Below, one piece after another: positions 6,775-15,339 of a stretch of 15,391 nucleotides of DNA; within the stretch, counting starts at the first letter, position 1, and each line of letters starts with the position of its first letter. Origin of the DNA: an uncultured Prevotellaceae bacterium (GTDB lineage: Bacteria; Bacteroidota; Bacteroidia; Bacteroidales; Bacteroidaceae). A program made the translations under genes and the position numbers. The stretch lies in the NCBI GenBank assembly GCA_900557555.1, contig USTH01000034.1, forward strand, positions 1 to 15,391. Reading direction: 5' to 3'. A model generated the notes under the pieces. The model did no database searches. It was not told the origin of the DNA and was given only the letters and a program-made list of their open reading frames with translations.

Positions 6775-9246
6775 ATGATAAAGAGAACCCTTATCTTAGT
6801 TGTGACATTCATGGCTTGCTGTACCACGGTCATGAGTCAGTCAGTAATGACCGATGAACAAGTTGCGACCTACATCGCCTCAGAGATAACCAGCGGCACA
6901 AGCCAGACGAAAATAATGACAGACTTGTTCAAGAAGGGAGTAACAACCGATCAGCTCAGTAGAGCGCGCAAACTTCTTGAGGCACAGAGAAGTCCTGCTG
7001 CCACGACAAAGAAAGTGGACCGTAAACGAGAGACTGAAAAACATCAGGAGACGGTCAAACCTGAAGTCACACAATACGAAACCGTCAACAACATCAGCCT
7101 GCAACAATATACGGCACTCGACTCTCTCGAGATGGAGGGGCAAGAGAAAGCACCAGAAAAAAAGATTTTCGGACACGACATCTTCAACAAGCAAAACCTG
7201 ACCTTTGAGCCAAACTCCAACATGCCTACACCTGCAAACTACACCCTCGGAGCAGGAGACCAGGTGATTATTGATGTGTGGGGAGCAAGCCAGAAAACAT
7301 TTGACACCACAATATCTCCCGACGGAGATATAATAATTGATGAGGTCGGGCCAATAAAGCTTGCCGGCCTTTCGGTAGAAAGCGCCAGGGCTACTATAAA
7401 GAAGAAGTTGGGACAATACTACGGAGGCTGTAGCTTCAACCTTTCGCTCGGCAACATACGCACGATACAGGTGCAGGTGGTCGGTGAAGTGGTTATGCCA
7501 GGTTCCTACTCACTTGGCGGCCTTTGCACAACATTCAACGCCTTGTATGCAGCTAACGGCATAAGCGAAAAGGGTACGTTGCGTAACATTAAGGTATACC
7601 GCAACAACAAAGTCCTAACGACTGTCGATGTCTACGACTATCTCATCAATGGCAACACACGAAGCGACGTGCGCCTGCAAGACAAAGACATCATCGTGGT
7701 AGGCACCTATGACTGCCTTGTGAAAGTCGATGGTCAAATCAAAAGACCTATGTACTATGAGATGCGCAAAGACGAAAACATCAAGCAACTTATTAACTTT
7801 GCAGGCGGCTACGCTAACAATGCCTACACCAAAAGCATAAAACTTATCCGCAAATCAGGCACAGAATATAGCATTCACACTATTGAGGAATTTGATATGG
7901 GAGGATTCTCTGTTGCCGACGGAGACGAGGTAACGGTTGATGCTATCAACGCACGCTACAGCAATATGGTAGAGGTGCGCGGAGCCGTAATGCACCCAAG
8001 CCAGTTTCAGCTGGGCAATAAGATACAGAGTGTGAAAGAACTTATCGAAGCGGCTGACGGCTTGCGTGAAGATGCCTATACGAAGCGCGCTGTCATGCAC
8101 AGACAGAAAGAAGACCTCACGCTTGAAATGATAAGTGTTGACATCAAAGGCATTCTTGACGGCACTTGCGCCGACATTCCGCTGAAGAAAAACGACATGC
8201 TCTTTATTCCGAGCAAAAACGAGATGCGCGGTGAATGGAACTTCAATGTAAAGGGAGAGGTTTTGTACCCTGGAGCATACCCCTTTGCAGAGAACACCTC
8301 CCTGCAAGATGTGATACTGCTGGCGGGTGGGCTAACAGATGCCGCAAGCCTTGCGCAGGTTGACATATACAGGAGAATCATTGACAAGACCACGAAAAAA
8401 GATAATGCGAAGATTGCAGACCACTTTTCCTTCTCGCTTGACGAGAACTTCAACATAATAAGAGACACTGTATTCTTTCTGAAGCCTTATGATGAAATTG
8501 TCATACGGAAGAGTCCGGCCTACGATGCCCAGCAATATGTCACCGTCAGAGGTTGTGTAAATTTTGATGGCCCATACGTCATCACAAAGAGAGATTACCG
8601 CCTCAGTGACCTCGTCAAAGAGTGTGGAGGATTCTCTTCGATAGCATACGTAAACGGGGCTCGCCTTACGCGCAAACTTACTTACGATGAAAAGAAGCAG
8701 CGTGACAATGCACTAAAGACTGCACAGGCAAAACTATACGAGGAAAGCCTTGACGAAGACAAGAATATGGACTTTGGCAAGGCAGACTCCCTCCTTTCAA
8801 TCAAAATGGGGCTTGACGATTCATACACAATGGCAATAGACCTGCCTAAAGCCATTGCCAATCCTGGAGGACCGCACGACATTGTATTGCAGAGAGGCGA
8901 TGTTCTCTCCGTTCCCCAATTCTCAAATATCGTACGAGTTAGGGGCGAGGTCGCATTCCCTATAAGCATGAACTACAAAAAGGGAGAGAAACTCAGCTAT
9001 TATATCAAGCGTGCCGGCGGATATGCCGACAAAGCAAAAAAACGCGGTGTATATATTGTCTACGCCAATGGTTCTATTGTAAAGGCAGATAGAGGCTCCA
9101 GCAAAACTATTCAGCCTGGCTGTGAAATAATTGTTCCGACAAGGGAACAGACCAAAAGGCTGAAAACCGCTGAAATAATAAGTATCGGAACTGGTTCTGC
9201 ATCATTTGCGGCCATCATCATCAGTATCCTCAACATTATAAAATAA
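6775..9246 (+). CDS. Polysaccharide export protein with multiple SLBB domains (OPX, Wza-like)
   Basis: An 823-residue outer-membrane polysaccharide export protein, more than twice the length of Wza. Residues 1-22 form a signal peptide (a cysteine pair at 15-16 is not in a good lipobox, so signal peptidase I cleavage near VMSQ is more likely). A short helical region (about 25-72) and a charged low-complexity linker (73-130) follow. The export (PES) domain spans about 153-230, beginning PANYTLGAGDQVIIDVWGAS. Six SLBB-like units then start near residues 235, 318, 401, 492, 591 and 722, each recognisable by a V(R/K/V/D)GxV/I core such as VVGEVVMPGSYSL and VKGEVLYPGAYPF. A hydrophobic segment at about 801-820 could supply the outer-membrane helix of the pore. 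It is the first gene of the operon, 23 bases before the first Wzz gene, and forms the presumed exit channel for the polymer. Confidence 0.93.
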   Translation: MIKRTLILVVTFMACCTTVMSQSVMTDEQVATYIASEITSGTSQTKIMTDLFKKGVTTDQLSRARKLLEAQRSPAATTKKVDRKRETEKHQETVKPEVTQYETVNNISLQQYTALDSLEMEGQEKAPEKKIFGHDIFNKQNLTFEPNSNMPTPANYTLGAGDQVIIDVWGASQKTFDTTISPDGDIIIDEVGPIKLAGLSVESARATIKKKLGQYYGGCSFNLSLGNIRTIQVQVVGEVVMPGSYSLGGLCTTFNALYAANGISEKGTLRNIKVYRNNKVLTTVDVYDYLINGNTRSDVRLQDKDIIVVGTYDCLVKVDGQIKRPMYYEMRKDENIKQLINFAGGYANNAYTKSIKLIRKSGTEYSIHTIEEFDMGGFSVADGDEVTVDAINARYSNMVEVRGAVMHPSQFQLGNKIQSVKELIEAADGLREDAYTKRAVMHRQKEDLTLEMISVDIKGILDGTCADIPLKKNDMLFIPSKNEMRGEWNFNVKGEVLYPGAYPFAENTSLQDVILLAGGLTDAASLAQVDIYRRIIDKTTKKDNAKIADHFSFSLDENFNIIRDTVFFLKPYDEIVIRKSPAYDAQQYVTVRGCVNFDGPYVITKRDYRLSDLVKECGGFSSIAYVNGARLTRKLTYDEKKQRDNALKTAQAKLYEESLDEDKNMDFGKADSLLSIKMGLDDSYTMAIDLPKAIANPGGPHDIVLQRGDVLSVPQFSNIVRVRGEVAFPISMNYKKGEKLSYYIKRAGGYADKAKKRGVYIVYANGSIVKADRGSSKTIQPGCEIIVPTREQTKRLKTAEIISIGTGSASFAAIIISILNIIK

Positions 9247-9269
9247 GGCCAAAAAGATTTTCGTTTGAC

Positions 9270-10418
9270 ATGGAAAACCAATCTTCTAACATGGGCATTA
9301 TCGGTGCCATAAGAATACTGCTCAAACACAAGAAGCTCATCATACGAAACAGCCTTGGCGCTGGTTTTGTGTTCGGTCTGTTAATGTTGTGTGTTCCCCG
9401 TTACTACAAATGCGAAGTCGCCCTTGCACCGGAATATGACAGTGGGGCATCTTTGGGTTCTTTTGCATCGATAGCCTCATCGCTGGGCATCAATCTTGGC
9501 AGCAGTATGGGAAGCGATGCCATTTCGCCCACCCTATATCCAGACCTCGTTAGTTCCAAAGAGTTTGCCGTGAGCCTGTTTGATGTAAAAGTCACAACAG
9601 AAGACGGGAAGATTAACACCGACTACTATACATATCTGGAGAAGTATCAACAGTCGCCTTGGTGGTCAACAGCCATGAGGGCAACAAAGAGATTTATCAA
9701 GAACCTGTTCAAGAAAGACAGCAACGACGGTTTCAAGACAAAAGAGATTTCCCCATTCAGACTTACCGAAAAACAGTATTTGATATCAGAGGCCATAGAC
9801 GGAAGGATTTCGTGTGAAGTAGATCAGGTAAGCTCAATTATCACGCTCAATGTAACAGATCAAGATCCGCTGGTGTGCGCTTCGCTTGCAGACTCGGTTA
9901 GAGAACACCTGCAACTCTTCATCACACGCTACCGCACAAGCAAAGCCCGCAATGACATGGAATACTACTCCAAGTTGATGAAAGAAGCGAAGCATGAATA
10001 TGACAAGGCCATAAATGCCTATACCACATACGCAGACAGCCACAAGGGTGTAATAATGCAAAGCTACATATCACAACGTGATGAGCTGGAAAACAACATG
10101 CGCATGAAATTTAACGTCTACACCGCCCTGCAACAACAGCAGGAATCTGCAAAGGCAAAGATACAAGAACGCACGCCTGCCTTTACAACACTAAAATGCG
10201 CCAGCGTACCCATAAAGCCGGCTGGACCTAAAAGGGTAATCATGACTATTCTGGTTATGATATTGGTTTTTGGCATCACGTCATTCCATATTCTGAAAGG
10301 CAAGGAGCTGATTCGCAAGATATACGGGAAAGAACTCAAGGGCGACAAAGCAGATATCACATGCGACACAGGAACTGCAACAGACGACAATCATCAAGAC
10401 AATGGAACAGAAAACTAA
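9270..10418 (+). CDS. Wzz-type chain-length determinant, first copy
   Basis: A 382-residue inner-membrane polysaccharide co-polymerase that sets polymer length and links the polymerase to the export channel. It has the expected plan: N-terminal cytoplasmic segment, membrane helix at about 25-43, a large periplasmic domain ending in a helical region (about 205-300), and a second helix at about 322-340 preceded by a proline-rich turn (VPIKPAGPKR). The cytoplasmic tail (341-382) is hydrophilic and has no Walker motifs or tyrosine cluster, so it is not a fused BY-kinase. The periplasmic part contains LFDVKVTTEDGKINTDYYTYL (split: LFDVKV at 103-108, TDYYTYL at 117-123) and DQDPLVC (197-203), both repeated in the second Wzz protein of this locus. 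Its last 17 bases overlap the dehydrogenase gene, so the two are translated in close coupling. Confidence 0.9.
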   Translation: MENQSSNMGIIGAIRILLKHKKLIIRNSLGAGFVFGLLMLCVPRYYKCEVALAPEYDSGASLGSFASIASSLGINLGSSMGSDAISPTLYPDLVSSKEFAVSLFDVKVTTEDGKINTDYYTYLEKYQQSPWWSTAMRATKRFIKNLFKKDSNDGFKTKEISPFRLTEKQYLISEAIDGRISCEVDQVSSIITLNVTDQDPLVCASLADSVREHLQLFITRYRTSKARNDMEYYSKLMKEAKHEYDKAINAYTTYADSHKGVIMQSYISQRDELENNMRMKFNVYTALQQQQESAKAKIQERTPAFTTLKCASVPIKPAGPKRVIMTILVMILVFGITSFHILKGKELIRKIYGKELKGDKADITCDTGTATDDNHQDNGTEN

Positions 10419-11673
10419 AATAGCAGTAATAGGATTAGGATATGTAGGCCTGCCACTGGCCAGGCTTTTCTCTACAAAATTCCAGACGATTGGATACGAT
10501 TTCAATTCACAGAGGGTGAGAGAACTAAACGAAGGGCACGACAAGACGCTCGAAGTAGATGATACCACCCTGCAGGGAGCACTAAAAAATGGCTTTCGCT
10601 GTACTGATGACATCACCGACATTGTAAGTTGCAACTTCTACGTTGTAGCCGTGCCTACCCCTGTTGATGTCAACAACCGCCCCGACCTTACACCACTGCA
10701 AGAAGCGAGCAAAACTGTTGGAAAAATAATAAGCAAGGGCGATGTGGTTGTTTACGAATCAACCGTTTACCCTGGTGTTACTGAAGAGGAATGTCTCCCC
10801 ATTATAGAGAAGATATCAGGACTTAGATACAACAAAGACTTCTACGCTGGTTACTCACCGGAAAGAATAAATCCAGGAGACAAGACGCACACAGTGGAAC
10901 ACATAAAGAAAGTTACCAGTGGTTCCACTCCAGAAATTGCCGACTATGTCGACTCGGTGTATAACACGGTGTTGAAAAACGGCACACACAAAGCACCGTC
11001 CATCAGAGTGGCGGAAGCATCTAAGATTATTGAAAACAGTCAGCGCGATGTCAATATCGCCTTCATGAACGAGTTGGCGAAAATTTTCAATGCTATGGGC
11101 ATTGACACACACGATGTAATTGAGGCTGCTTCAAGCAAATGGAACTTCATAAAACTTAATCCTGGACTAGTGGGAGGTCACTGCATATCAGTAGACCCCT
11201 ACTATCTGATACAGAAAGCACAAGTTTACGGAGTAATGCCAAACATCATGATAAACTCACGACGTCTGAACGATGCCATGGGAGAGTATGTAGCCAACCA
11301 GACAATCAAACTGATGAACAAGAAAGGTGTTCTCGTGAAAGACTCCAATATCCTGATTCTAGGTATTACCTTCAAGGAAAACTGCCCAGACATACGAAAC
11401 ACAAAGGTCATTGACATTTACCATACTTTGAAAGAATATACCGATAACATTACCATCTGTGACCCATGGGCCAATGCAGAAAGAGTGAAGGCTCAATATG
11501 GCATTGATATTGTTACCACCCCTGCTTCAAACAGAAAATATAACGCTGTTATTCTTGCTGTAGCCCACAATGAGTTCATGCAACTTGACATCAGGAGTCT
11601 GCTGGCCTCCAACGGCGTGGTTTATGATGTCAAGGGCATTCTTGACAAAACAGTTGTTGACGGCCGGCTTTAA
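10402..11673 (+). CDS. Nucleotide-sugar 6-dehydrogenase, UDP-HexNAc type (WbpA/TviB-like)
   Basis: A 423-residue NAD-dependent dehydrogenase of the UDP-glucose/GDP-mannose family that oxidises the C6 hydroxyl of a nucleotide sugar to a carboxylate. The NAD-binding Rossmann motif GLGYVGLP (11-18) is at the N-terminus, followed by AVPTPVD (83-89) and ESTVYPG (119-125). Then come SPERINPGD (152-160), the active-site block SKWNFIKLNPGLVGGHC with catalytic Cys261, SVDPYYL (263-269) and GITFKENCPDIRNTK (321-335). The last block, with KENCPDIRN in place of the KxxTDDxR of UDP-glucose dehydrogenases, and the overall length point to the UDP-N-acetylhexosamine branch (WbpA, TviB). The product would be an acidic sugar such as UDP-GlcNAcA or UDP-GalNAcA. 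No epimerase is seen nearby. It overlaps the preceding wzz gene by 17 bases and ends 9 bases before wzx. Confidence 0.93.
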   Translation: MEQKTKIAVIGLGYVGLPLARLFSTKFQTIGYDFNSQRVRELNEGHDKTLEVDDTTLQGALKNGFRCTDDITDIVSCNFYVVAVPTPVDVNNRPDLTPLQEASKTVGKIISKGDVVVYESTVYPGVTEEECLPIIEKISGLRYNKDFYAGYSPERINPGDKTHTVEHIKKVTSGSTPEIADYVDSVYNTVLKNGTHKAPSIRVAEASKIIENSQRDVNIAFMNELAKIFNAMGIDTHDVIEAASSKWNFIKLNPGLVGGHCISVDPYYLIQKAQVYGVMPNIMINSRRLNDAMGEYVANQTIKLMNKKGVLVKDSNILILGITFKENCPDIRNTKVIDIYHTLKEYTDNITICDPWANAERVKAQYGIDIVTTPASNRKYNAVILAVAHNEFMQLDIRSLLASNGVVYDVKGILDKTVVDGRL

Positions 11674-11682
11674 CAAAAGACA

Positions 11683-13011
11683 ATGTTTGCCTTACGCTTC
11701 TCTGAAACAAAAAAAAAAGTAATAAGTAACCTTGTTTGGGCTGTTGCAGGAAAAACAGTAAACCTTGCGGGGACACTTGTTCTTGGAATTATCGTGGCAA
11801 GGTATCTCGGCCCAGAGCAATATGGACTGATGAACTATGTGTTCAGCTACGTATTTCTGTTTCAGGTATTAGCCTGCTTTGGACTTGACAATATAGAAAT
11901 AAGAGAAGAGGCAAAGGGAAACATAGCTTACACGACAATTATCGGTACGGCATTCTGGATTAAGATTGTTTTCGGAGTTATATGCATACTTCTGTCTGTG
12001 CTGACAGCATATCTTATTAGCGAAGACAGCTTTACAATCACGCTTATTGCGATTTATTCCACATATATCGTGTTTAATGCGTTTGTTGTGATAAGAAACT
12101 ATTTTACCAGCATAGTAGAAAACAAATATGTTGTGCTGTCTGAAATATTCAGGACTTTTGTAGGTATCGGCATAAAAATCATACTTTTGGTGCTCGACTG
12201 CTCTCTAACGTGGTTTGTGGCTTCCTTCGCTTTTGACTGGCTGCTGTTGGCAGGAGGATATGTCTCCGCATATCACAACAAGGTCGGGGCGCTCAAGCAC
12301 TGGACTTTCTCTATGCCGTGTGCAAGATACTTGATACGAGAATCACTGCCACTGCTCATCACAAATGCTGCGGTAATAATCTACCAACGCATTGACCAGG
12401 TGATGATTGGGCAGCTTTTACCTGGCAAGGCCAATGTGGGCTACTTCTCCATTGCGGCAAAGTTTGTTGAAGTAATGATTTTCATACCCGCCACACTGGC
12501 CAACACCATTTCACCCGTGCTGGTGAAGCTAAGGAAACAAAATGCTGATGAATACAAGATAAAAAGCCAACACTTCATGAACATATCGCTTTGGCTAAGC
12601 ATTACAGCAAGTGCCGCGGTATCATTAGTATCCTATTGGGTAATACTTTTCACCTTTGGCAAGGAATATCTTCCGTCTGTTGCCATACTGCAAGTACTGT
12701 CATTCAAGATGGCTGCCACAGCACTGTCAAACACCGCAGGCACGATGCTTATTGTTGAAGGCCTGCAGCGTTGGGTGTTCATTCGCGACTTTGCGGGTTG
12801 TATTGCCTGCATAACCTTAAACTACTGGCTTCTGCCAAGATATGGGGCCATCGCATCTGCTTTTGTGGCTATCATCGCAAATCTCACGGCAGGATATCTT
12901 GCTGACGCCATAATCCCCGCCTACCGGCACTTGTTCGTCCAACAGACGAAAGCTCTCCTGCTGGGATGGCGCGATATTATACATGTCAAATCATTGATAA
13001 CAGGAAACTAA
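11683..13011 (+). CDS. wzx: Wzx-type polysaccharide flippase
   Basis: A 442-residue integral membrane protein of the MOP (MVF/PST) flippase family, which moves undecaprenyl-linked repeat units across the inner membrane. Hydrophobic helices occur along the whole length (for example about 25-40, 50-67, 85-110, 117-138, 160-190, 222-238, 305-325, 330-355, 365-383 and 390-412). Family motifs are visible: VARYLGPEQYGLMNYVFSY in the first part, and YQRIDQVMIGQLL (234-246) followed by VGYFSIAAKFVE, typical of the seventh helix region of Wzx. The start follows the dehydrogenase stop by 9 bases. Codons 9-12 contain ten consecutive A bases, where one-base slippage would end translation almost immediately. 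The next gene is the second wzz, 56 bases on. Substrate specificity cannot be read from the sequence. Confidence 0.9.
   Translation: MFALRFSETKKKVISNLVWAVAGKTVNLAGTLVLGIIVARYLGPEQYGLMNYVFSYVFLFQVLACFGLDNIEIREEAKGNIAYTTIIGTAFWIKIVFGVICILLSVLTAYLISEDSFTITLIAIYSTYIVFNAFVVIRNYFTSIVENKYVVLSEIFRTFVGIGIKIILLVLDCSLTWFVASFAFDWLLLAGGYVSAYHNKVGALKHWTFSMPCARYLIRESLPLLITNAAVIIYQRIDQVMIGQLLPGKANVGYFSIAAKFVEVMIFIPATLANTISPVLVKLRKQNADEYKIKSQHFMNISLWLSITASAAVSLVSYWVILFTFGKEYLPSVAILQVLSFKMAATALSNTAGTMLIVEGLQRWVFIRDFAGCIACITLNYWLLPRYGAIASAFVAIIANLTAGYLADAIIPAYRHLFVQQTKALLLGWRDIIHVKSLITGN
11709..11718 (+). repeat. A10 homopolymer at the start of wzx
   Basis: Ten A bases lie in codons 9-12 of wzx (ACA AAA AAA AAA GTA). 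With nine A the frame reads AAG TAA and stops at once; with eleven it reads AGT AAT AAG TAA and stops three codons after the tract. The tract is therefore placed so that any single-base slip switches the flippase off. It is the longest homopolymer I noticed in the window. Confidence 0.8.
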
Positions 13012-13067
13012 AACCATTGTCAGGAACAAACCGACAAAATGTCCAATACAGCTAAATAACTAATACT

Positions 13068-14126
13068 ATGCCTGTAGACATAAACAATGACATTATAGAC
13101 CTTAAAACACTTTGCAGGGTCATAAAAGAACGAAAGAAGTCGTTTGCCATACTCCAGATAGTTGTACTTGCCATCGTATCATTATACCTGACAACCACTC
13201 CAAAGGTGTATCAGGCAAGAGTTGAAATCGCTCCAGAGATTTCTACCGACCAAAACAACAACGTAACAAATATGCTTAGGCTGCTAACACAGACAAGCTT
13301 TATAAACAAGGAGATAGATGCCATTTACCCTCTTATGTATCCCAACGTTGTGTTCTCTGACAACTTCACTGCCGACTTGTTTGATGTCAAGGTACACACA
13401 GTTGACGGCTCGGTAAGCACGACATACTATGACTATCTCAAAAACCATACACGCATCCCATTCTGGATGCAGCCAATCAGATGGGCAAACAAAATGTTTG
13501 CATCAAAGCCATCAATAAAAAACGGAAACAAAACAGTAAAAGAGGGGCAGACAGTGCTTAACCTGTCGAAAGACGAAGAGCGCATTCTGAGAAGAATCCA
13601 AGACAACACGGTTTGCGTTGTAGACCGCAAGATGGGAATCCTGACTCTGGTCGTTTCCGACCAAGACCCCTTGGTGTGTACAATGATGGCAGACACCATT
13701 GCGGAACACTTGAAAAAATTCATCATACATTACCGTACTAACAAGGCTCGCACCGATTACAAGTTTTCAGACAATATTTACAAAGAATCGCAGAAAAACT
13801 ATGAGATAGCACAAAAAGAACTGATTGACTTCGTACGCGGTCATGTCAGTATTGAACGCGCAGACTTTCTGGCAAAGAAACTTGACCTTGAACAAGAAGT
13901 AAAGACCAAACGGGCCGTGCTTGAATCCAACGAGATTCAACGTTTCACCAATCTGTCAAAGATACAGGAAAATATGCCCGTATTCTCCATCATCAGAAAA
14001 CCTTTCCTCCCTAACAAGGCAACATACCCCAAAGTGGCATTAACAATAATCTTTTCTTTATTGCTTGCCAACATTGCCATGCTGGGATATATCTTCCGCA
14101 AGAGGCTTATCCGCATGATTGACTGA
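13068..14126 (+). CDS. Wzz-type chain-length determinant, second copy
   Basis: A 352-residue second polysaccharide co-polymerase with the same plan as the first: membrane helix at about 26-43, a large periplasmic domain with helices (about 205-300), and a final helix at about 323-343 followed by a very short cytoplasmic end. It shares clear landmarks with the first copy: a MYPNVV segment where the first has LYPDLV, DLFDVKV (103-109), TTYYDYL (118-124), SDQDPLVC (197-204) and HYRTNKARTD (221-230, compare RYRTSKARND). It lacks the glycine- and serine-rich insertion and the 40-residue acidic tail of the first copy, and much of the rest has diverged. No kinase domain is present. It lies between the flippase and the EpsG-type polymerase, so it may be the copy that works most directly with the polymerase. 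Whether the two form mixed oligomers is unknown. Confidence 0.88.
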   Translation: MPVDINNDIIDLKTLCRVIKERKKSFAILQIVVLAIVSLYLTTTPKVYQARVEIAPEISTDQNNNVTNMLRLLTQTSFINKEIDAIYPLMYPNVVFSDNFTADLFDVKVHTVDGSVSTTYYDYLKNHTRIPFWMQPIRWANKMFASKPSIKNGNKTVKEGQTVLNLSKDEERILRRIQDNTVCVVDRKMGILTLVVSDQDPLVCTMMADTIAEHLKKFIIHYRTNKARTDYKFSDNIYKESQKNYEIAQKELIDFVRGHVSIERADFLAKKLDLEQEVKTKRAVLESNEIQRFTNLSKIQENMPVFSIIRKPFLPNKATYPKVALTIIFSLLLANIAMLGYIFRKRLIRMID

Positions 14127-14217
14127 CAACGCACAAGAGAGTAGCAAACATCCATACGACAGAAGATAAACTCTGCCAAGCAAACAGATAGTAAGATAAA
14201 ACCATAAAACAAATAAA

Positions 14218-15339
14218 ATGCTCCAGACCCTGATAGTATATTTCCTGCTCATCGTAGTGATGATGTACCTGAGCTATGTTGGCCGTGCCAAAAGCCAGTG
14301 GAAATATATGGTATATGCCATGATTGCATACGCTGTTGTCTTTGGCATAAGATATGGCGTAGGGGTGGACTATTTCAGTTACCTACACAACTACAACGCC
14401 TACACGACCACCACCGGACACTGGGGCGTATCACAATCCTTTGAACCTGGTTTCGGCTTCATCACTGAGGCCCTTGCCACCTGCAATGCACACTCTTCCA
14501 TCTATTTTGGTGTGATTGCCTTTTTACAGATGCTCTTCACTTTCCTGGCGTTCAAAGACCAGCCCAAGTTGTATCCGTACCTCATCTTCTCATTCATGGC
14601 AGGTGCATATTGGCTTACATATTCTAACGGGCTAAGACAAATTATGGCATTATCCATCTGGATATGGGCCATCAAGTTTATGGCAGAAAAAAAAGTCTGG
14701 AAATTCTATCTATCTATCGCTTTCGCCTGCACGATGCACACCTCAGCTGTACTGTTGGTTGTCTTTTACCCTATATTCCATTGGAAACAAGAATGGTTTC
14801 GCGACATAAGGATACAGTTGGCTTTGCTGGTTCTTTCGCTTGTGCTGATGAAGCTGGATGTTATACAAAACGTAATGCAGAACTTGGACACTGTCATTGC
14901 CATGACACGCTATGATGACTATCTTCAAGACGACCATGCAAAGCAAATGCACGGTGAGGTTAAGTTAGGATTGGGCTTCTTCATCACACTGCTCACCATT
15001 ATATTACTAATCATAAACAGCAATAAGACAAAGGACTTCTTCAAATCAAAATACTTTGATATAACATACGACCTGTTCATGATTGGCGTGGCTCTTAAAT
15101 ACATCTTCATCAACAGTATGCTTTTTGCCAGAGTAAACTACTACTTCATCAACTTGCTAATGATAGTTGCGGCCTTTAGCATGCACTATGCCCACAGACG
15201 AAACAAAGCTCTTTTCTATACCCTATTGATGCTTGTTGTATTTATCTTCTTTGCAACAGTGCTTAATGGATTAGACAATACCGCCACGTATGTGTTCTTT
15301 TGGCAGAAAGATTTATACCACCTGAAGTACAGCTTCTGA
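14218..15339 (+). CDS. EpsG/Wzy-type polysaccharide polymerase
   Basis: A 373-residue integral membrane protein resembling the EpsG family of Wzy-like polymerases, which join lipid-linked repeat units on the outer face of the inner membrane. About ten hydrophobic segments are visible (for example 3-20, 30-48, 95-112, 119-134, 143-155, 163-185, 198-212, 252-267, 284-303, 307-323 and 331-350). Family landmarks are FGIRYGVGVDYFSY (42-55) after the second helix, the FEPGFGFI loop (75-82), YSNGLRQIMALS (135-146) and CTMHTSAVL (171-179), in the order seen in EpsG proteins. The gene lies 91 bases after the second wzz with no obvious promoter between, so it is probably in the same transcript. It fits the Wzx/Wzz/OPX set to give a complete Wzy-dependent assembly and export route. 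A run of eight A occurs at 14687-14694. Polymer linkage is unknown. Confidence 0.87.
   Translation: MLQTLIVYFLLIVVMMYLSYVGRAKSQWKYMVYAMIAYAVVFGIRYGVGVDYFSYLHNYNAYTTTTGHWGVSQSFEPGFGFITEALATCNAHSSIYFGVIAFLQMLFTFLAFKDQPKLYPYLIFSFMAGAYWLTYSNGLRQIMALSIWIWAIKFMAEKKVWKFYLSIAFACTMHTSAVLLVVFYPIFHWKQEWFRDIRIQLALLVLSLVLMKLDVIQNVMQNLDTVIAMTRYDDYLQDDHAKQMHGEVKLGLGFFITLLTIILLIINSNKTKDFFKSKYFDITYDLFMIGVALKYIFINSMLFARVNYYFINLLMIVAAFSMHYAHRRNKALFYTLLMLVVFIFFATVLNGLDNTATYVFFWQKDLYHLKYSF

Noticed and set aside
7855..8468. Two overlapping long open frames on the strand opposite the export protein gene
   Set aside because: They are antisense to a well-supported SLBB protein, have no recognisable motifs, and are explained by the codon composition of the real gene.
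13034..13044. GACAAAATGTC inverted repeat between wzx and the second wzz
   Set aside because: Only four paired bases on each side with a 3-base loop; not strong enough for a terminator or operator.
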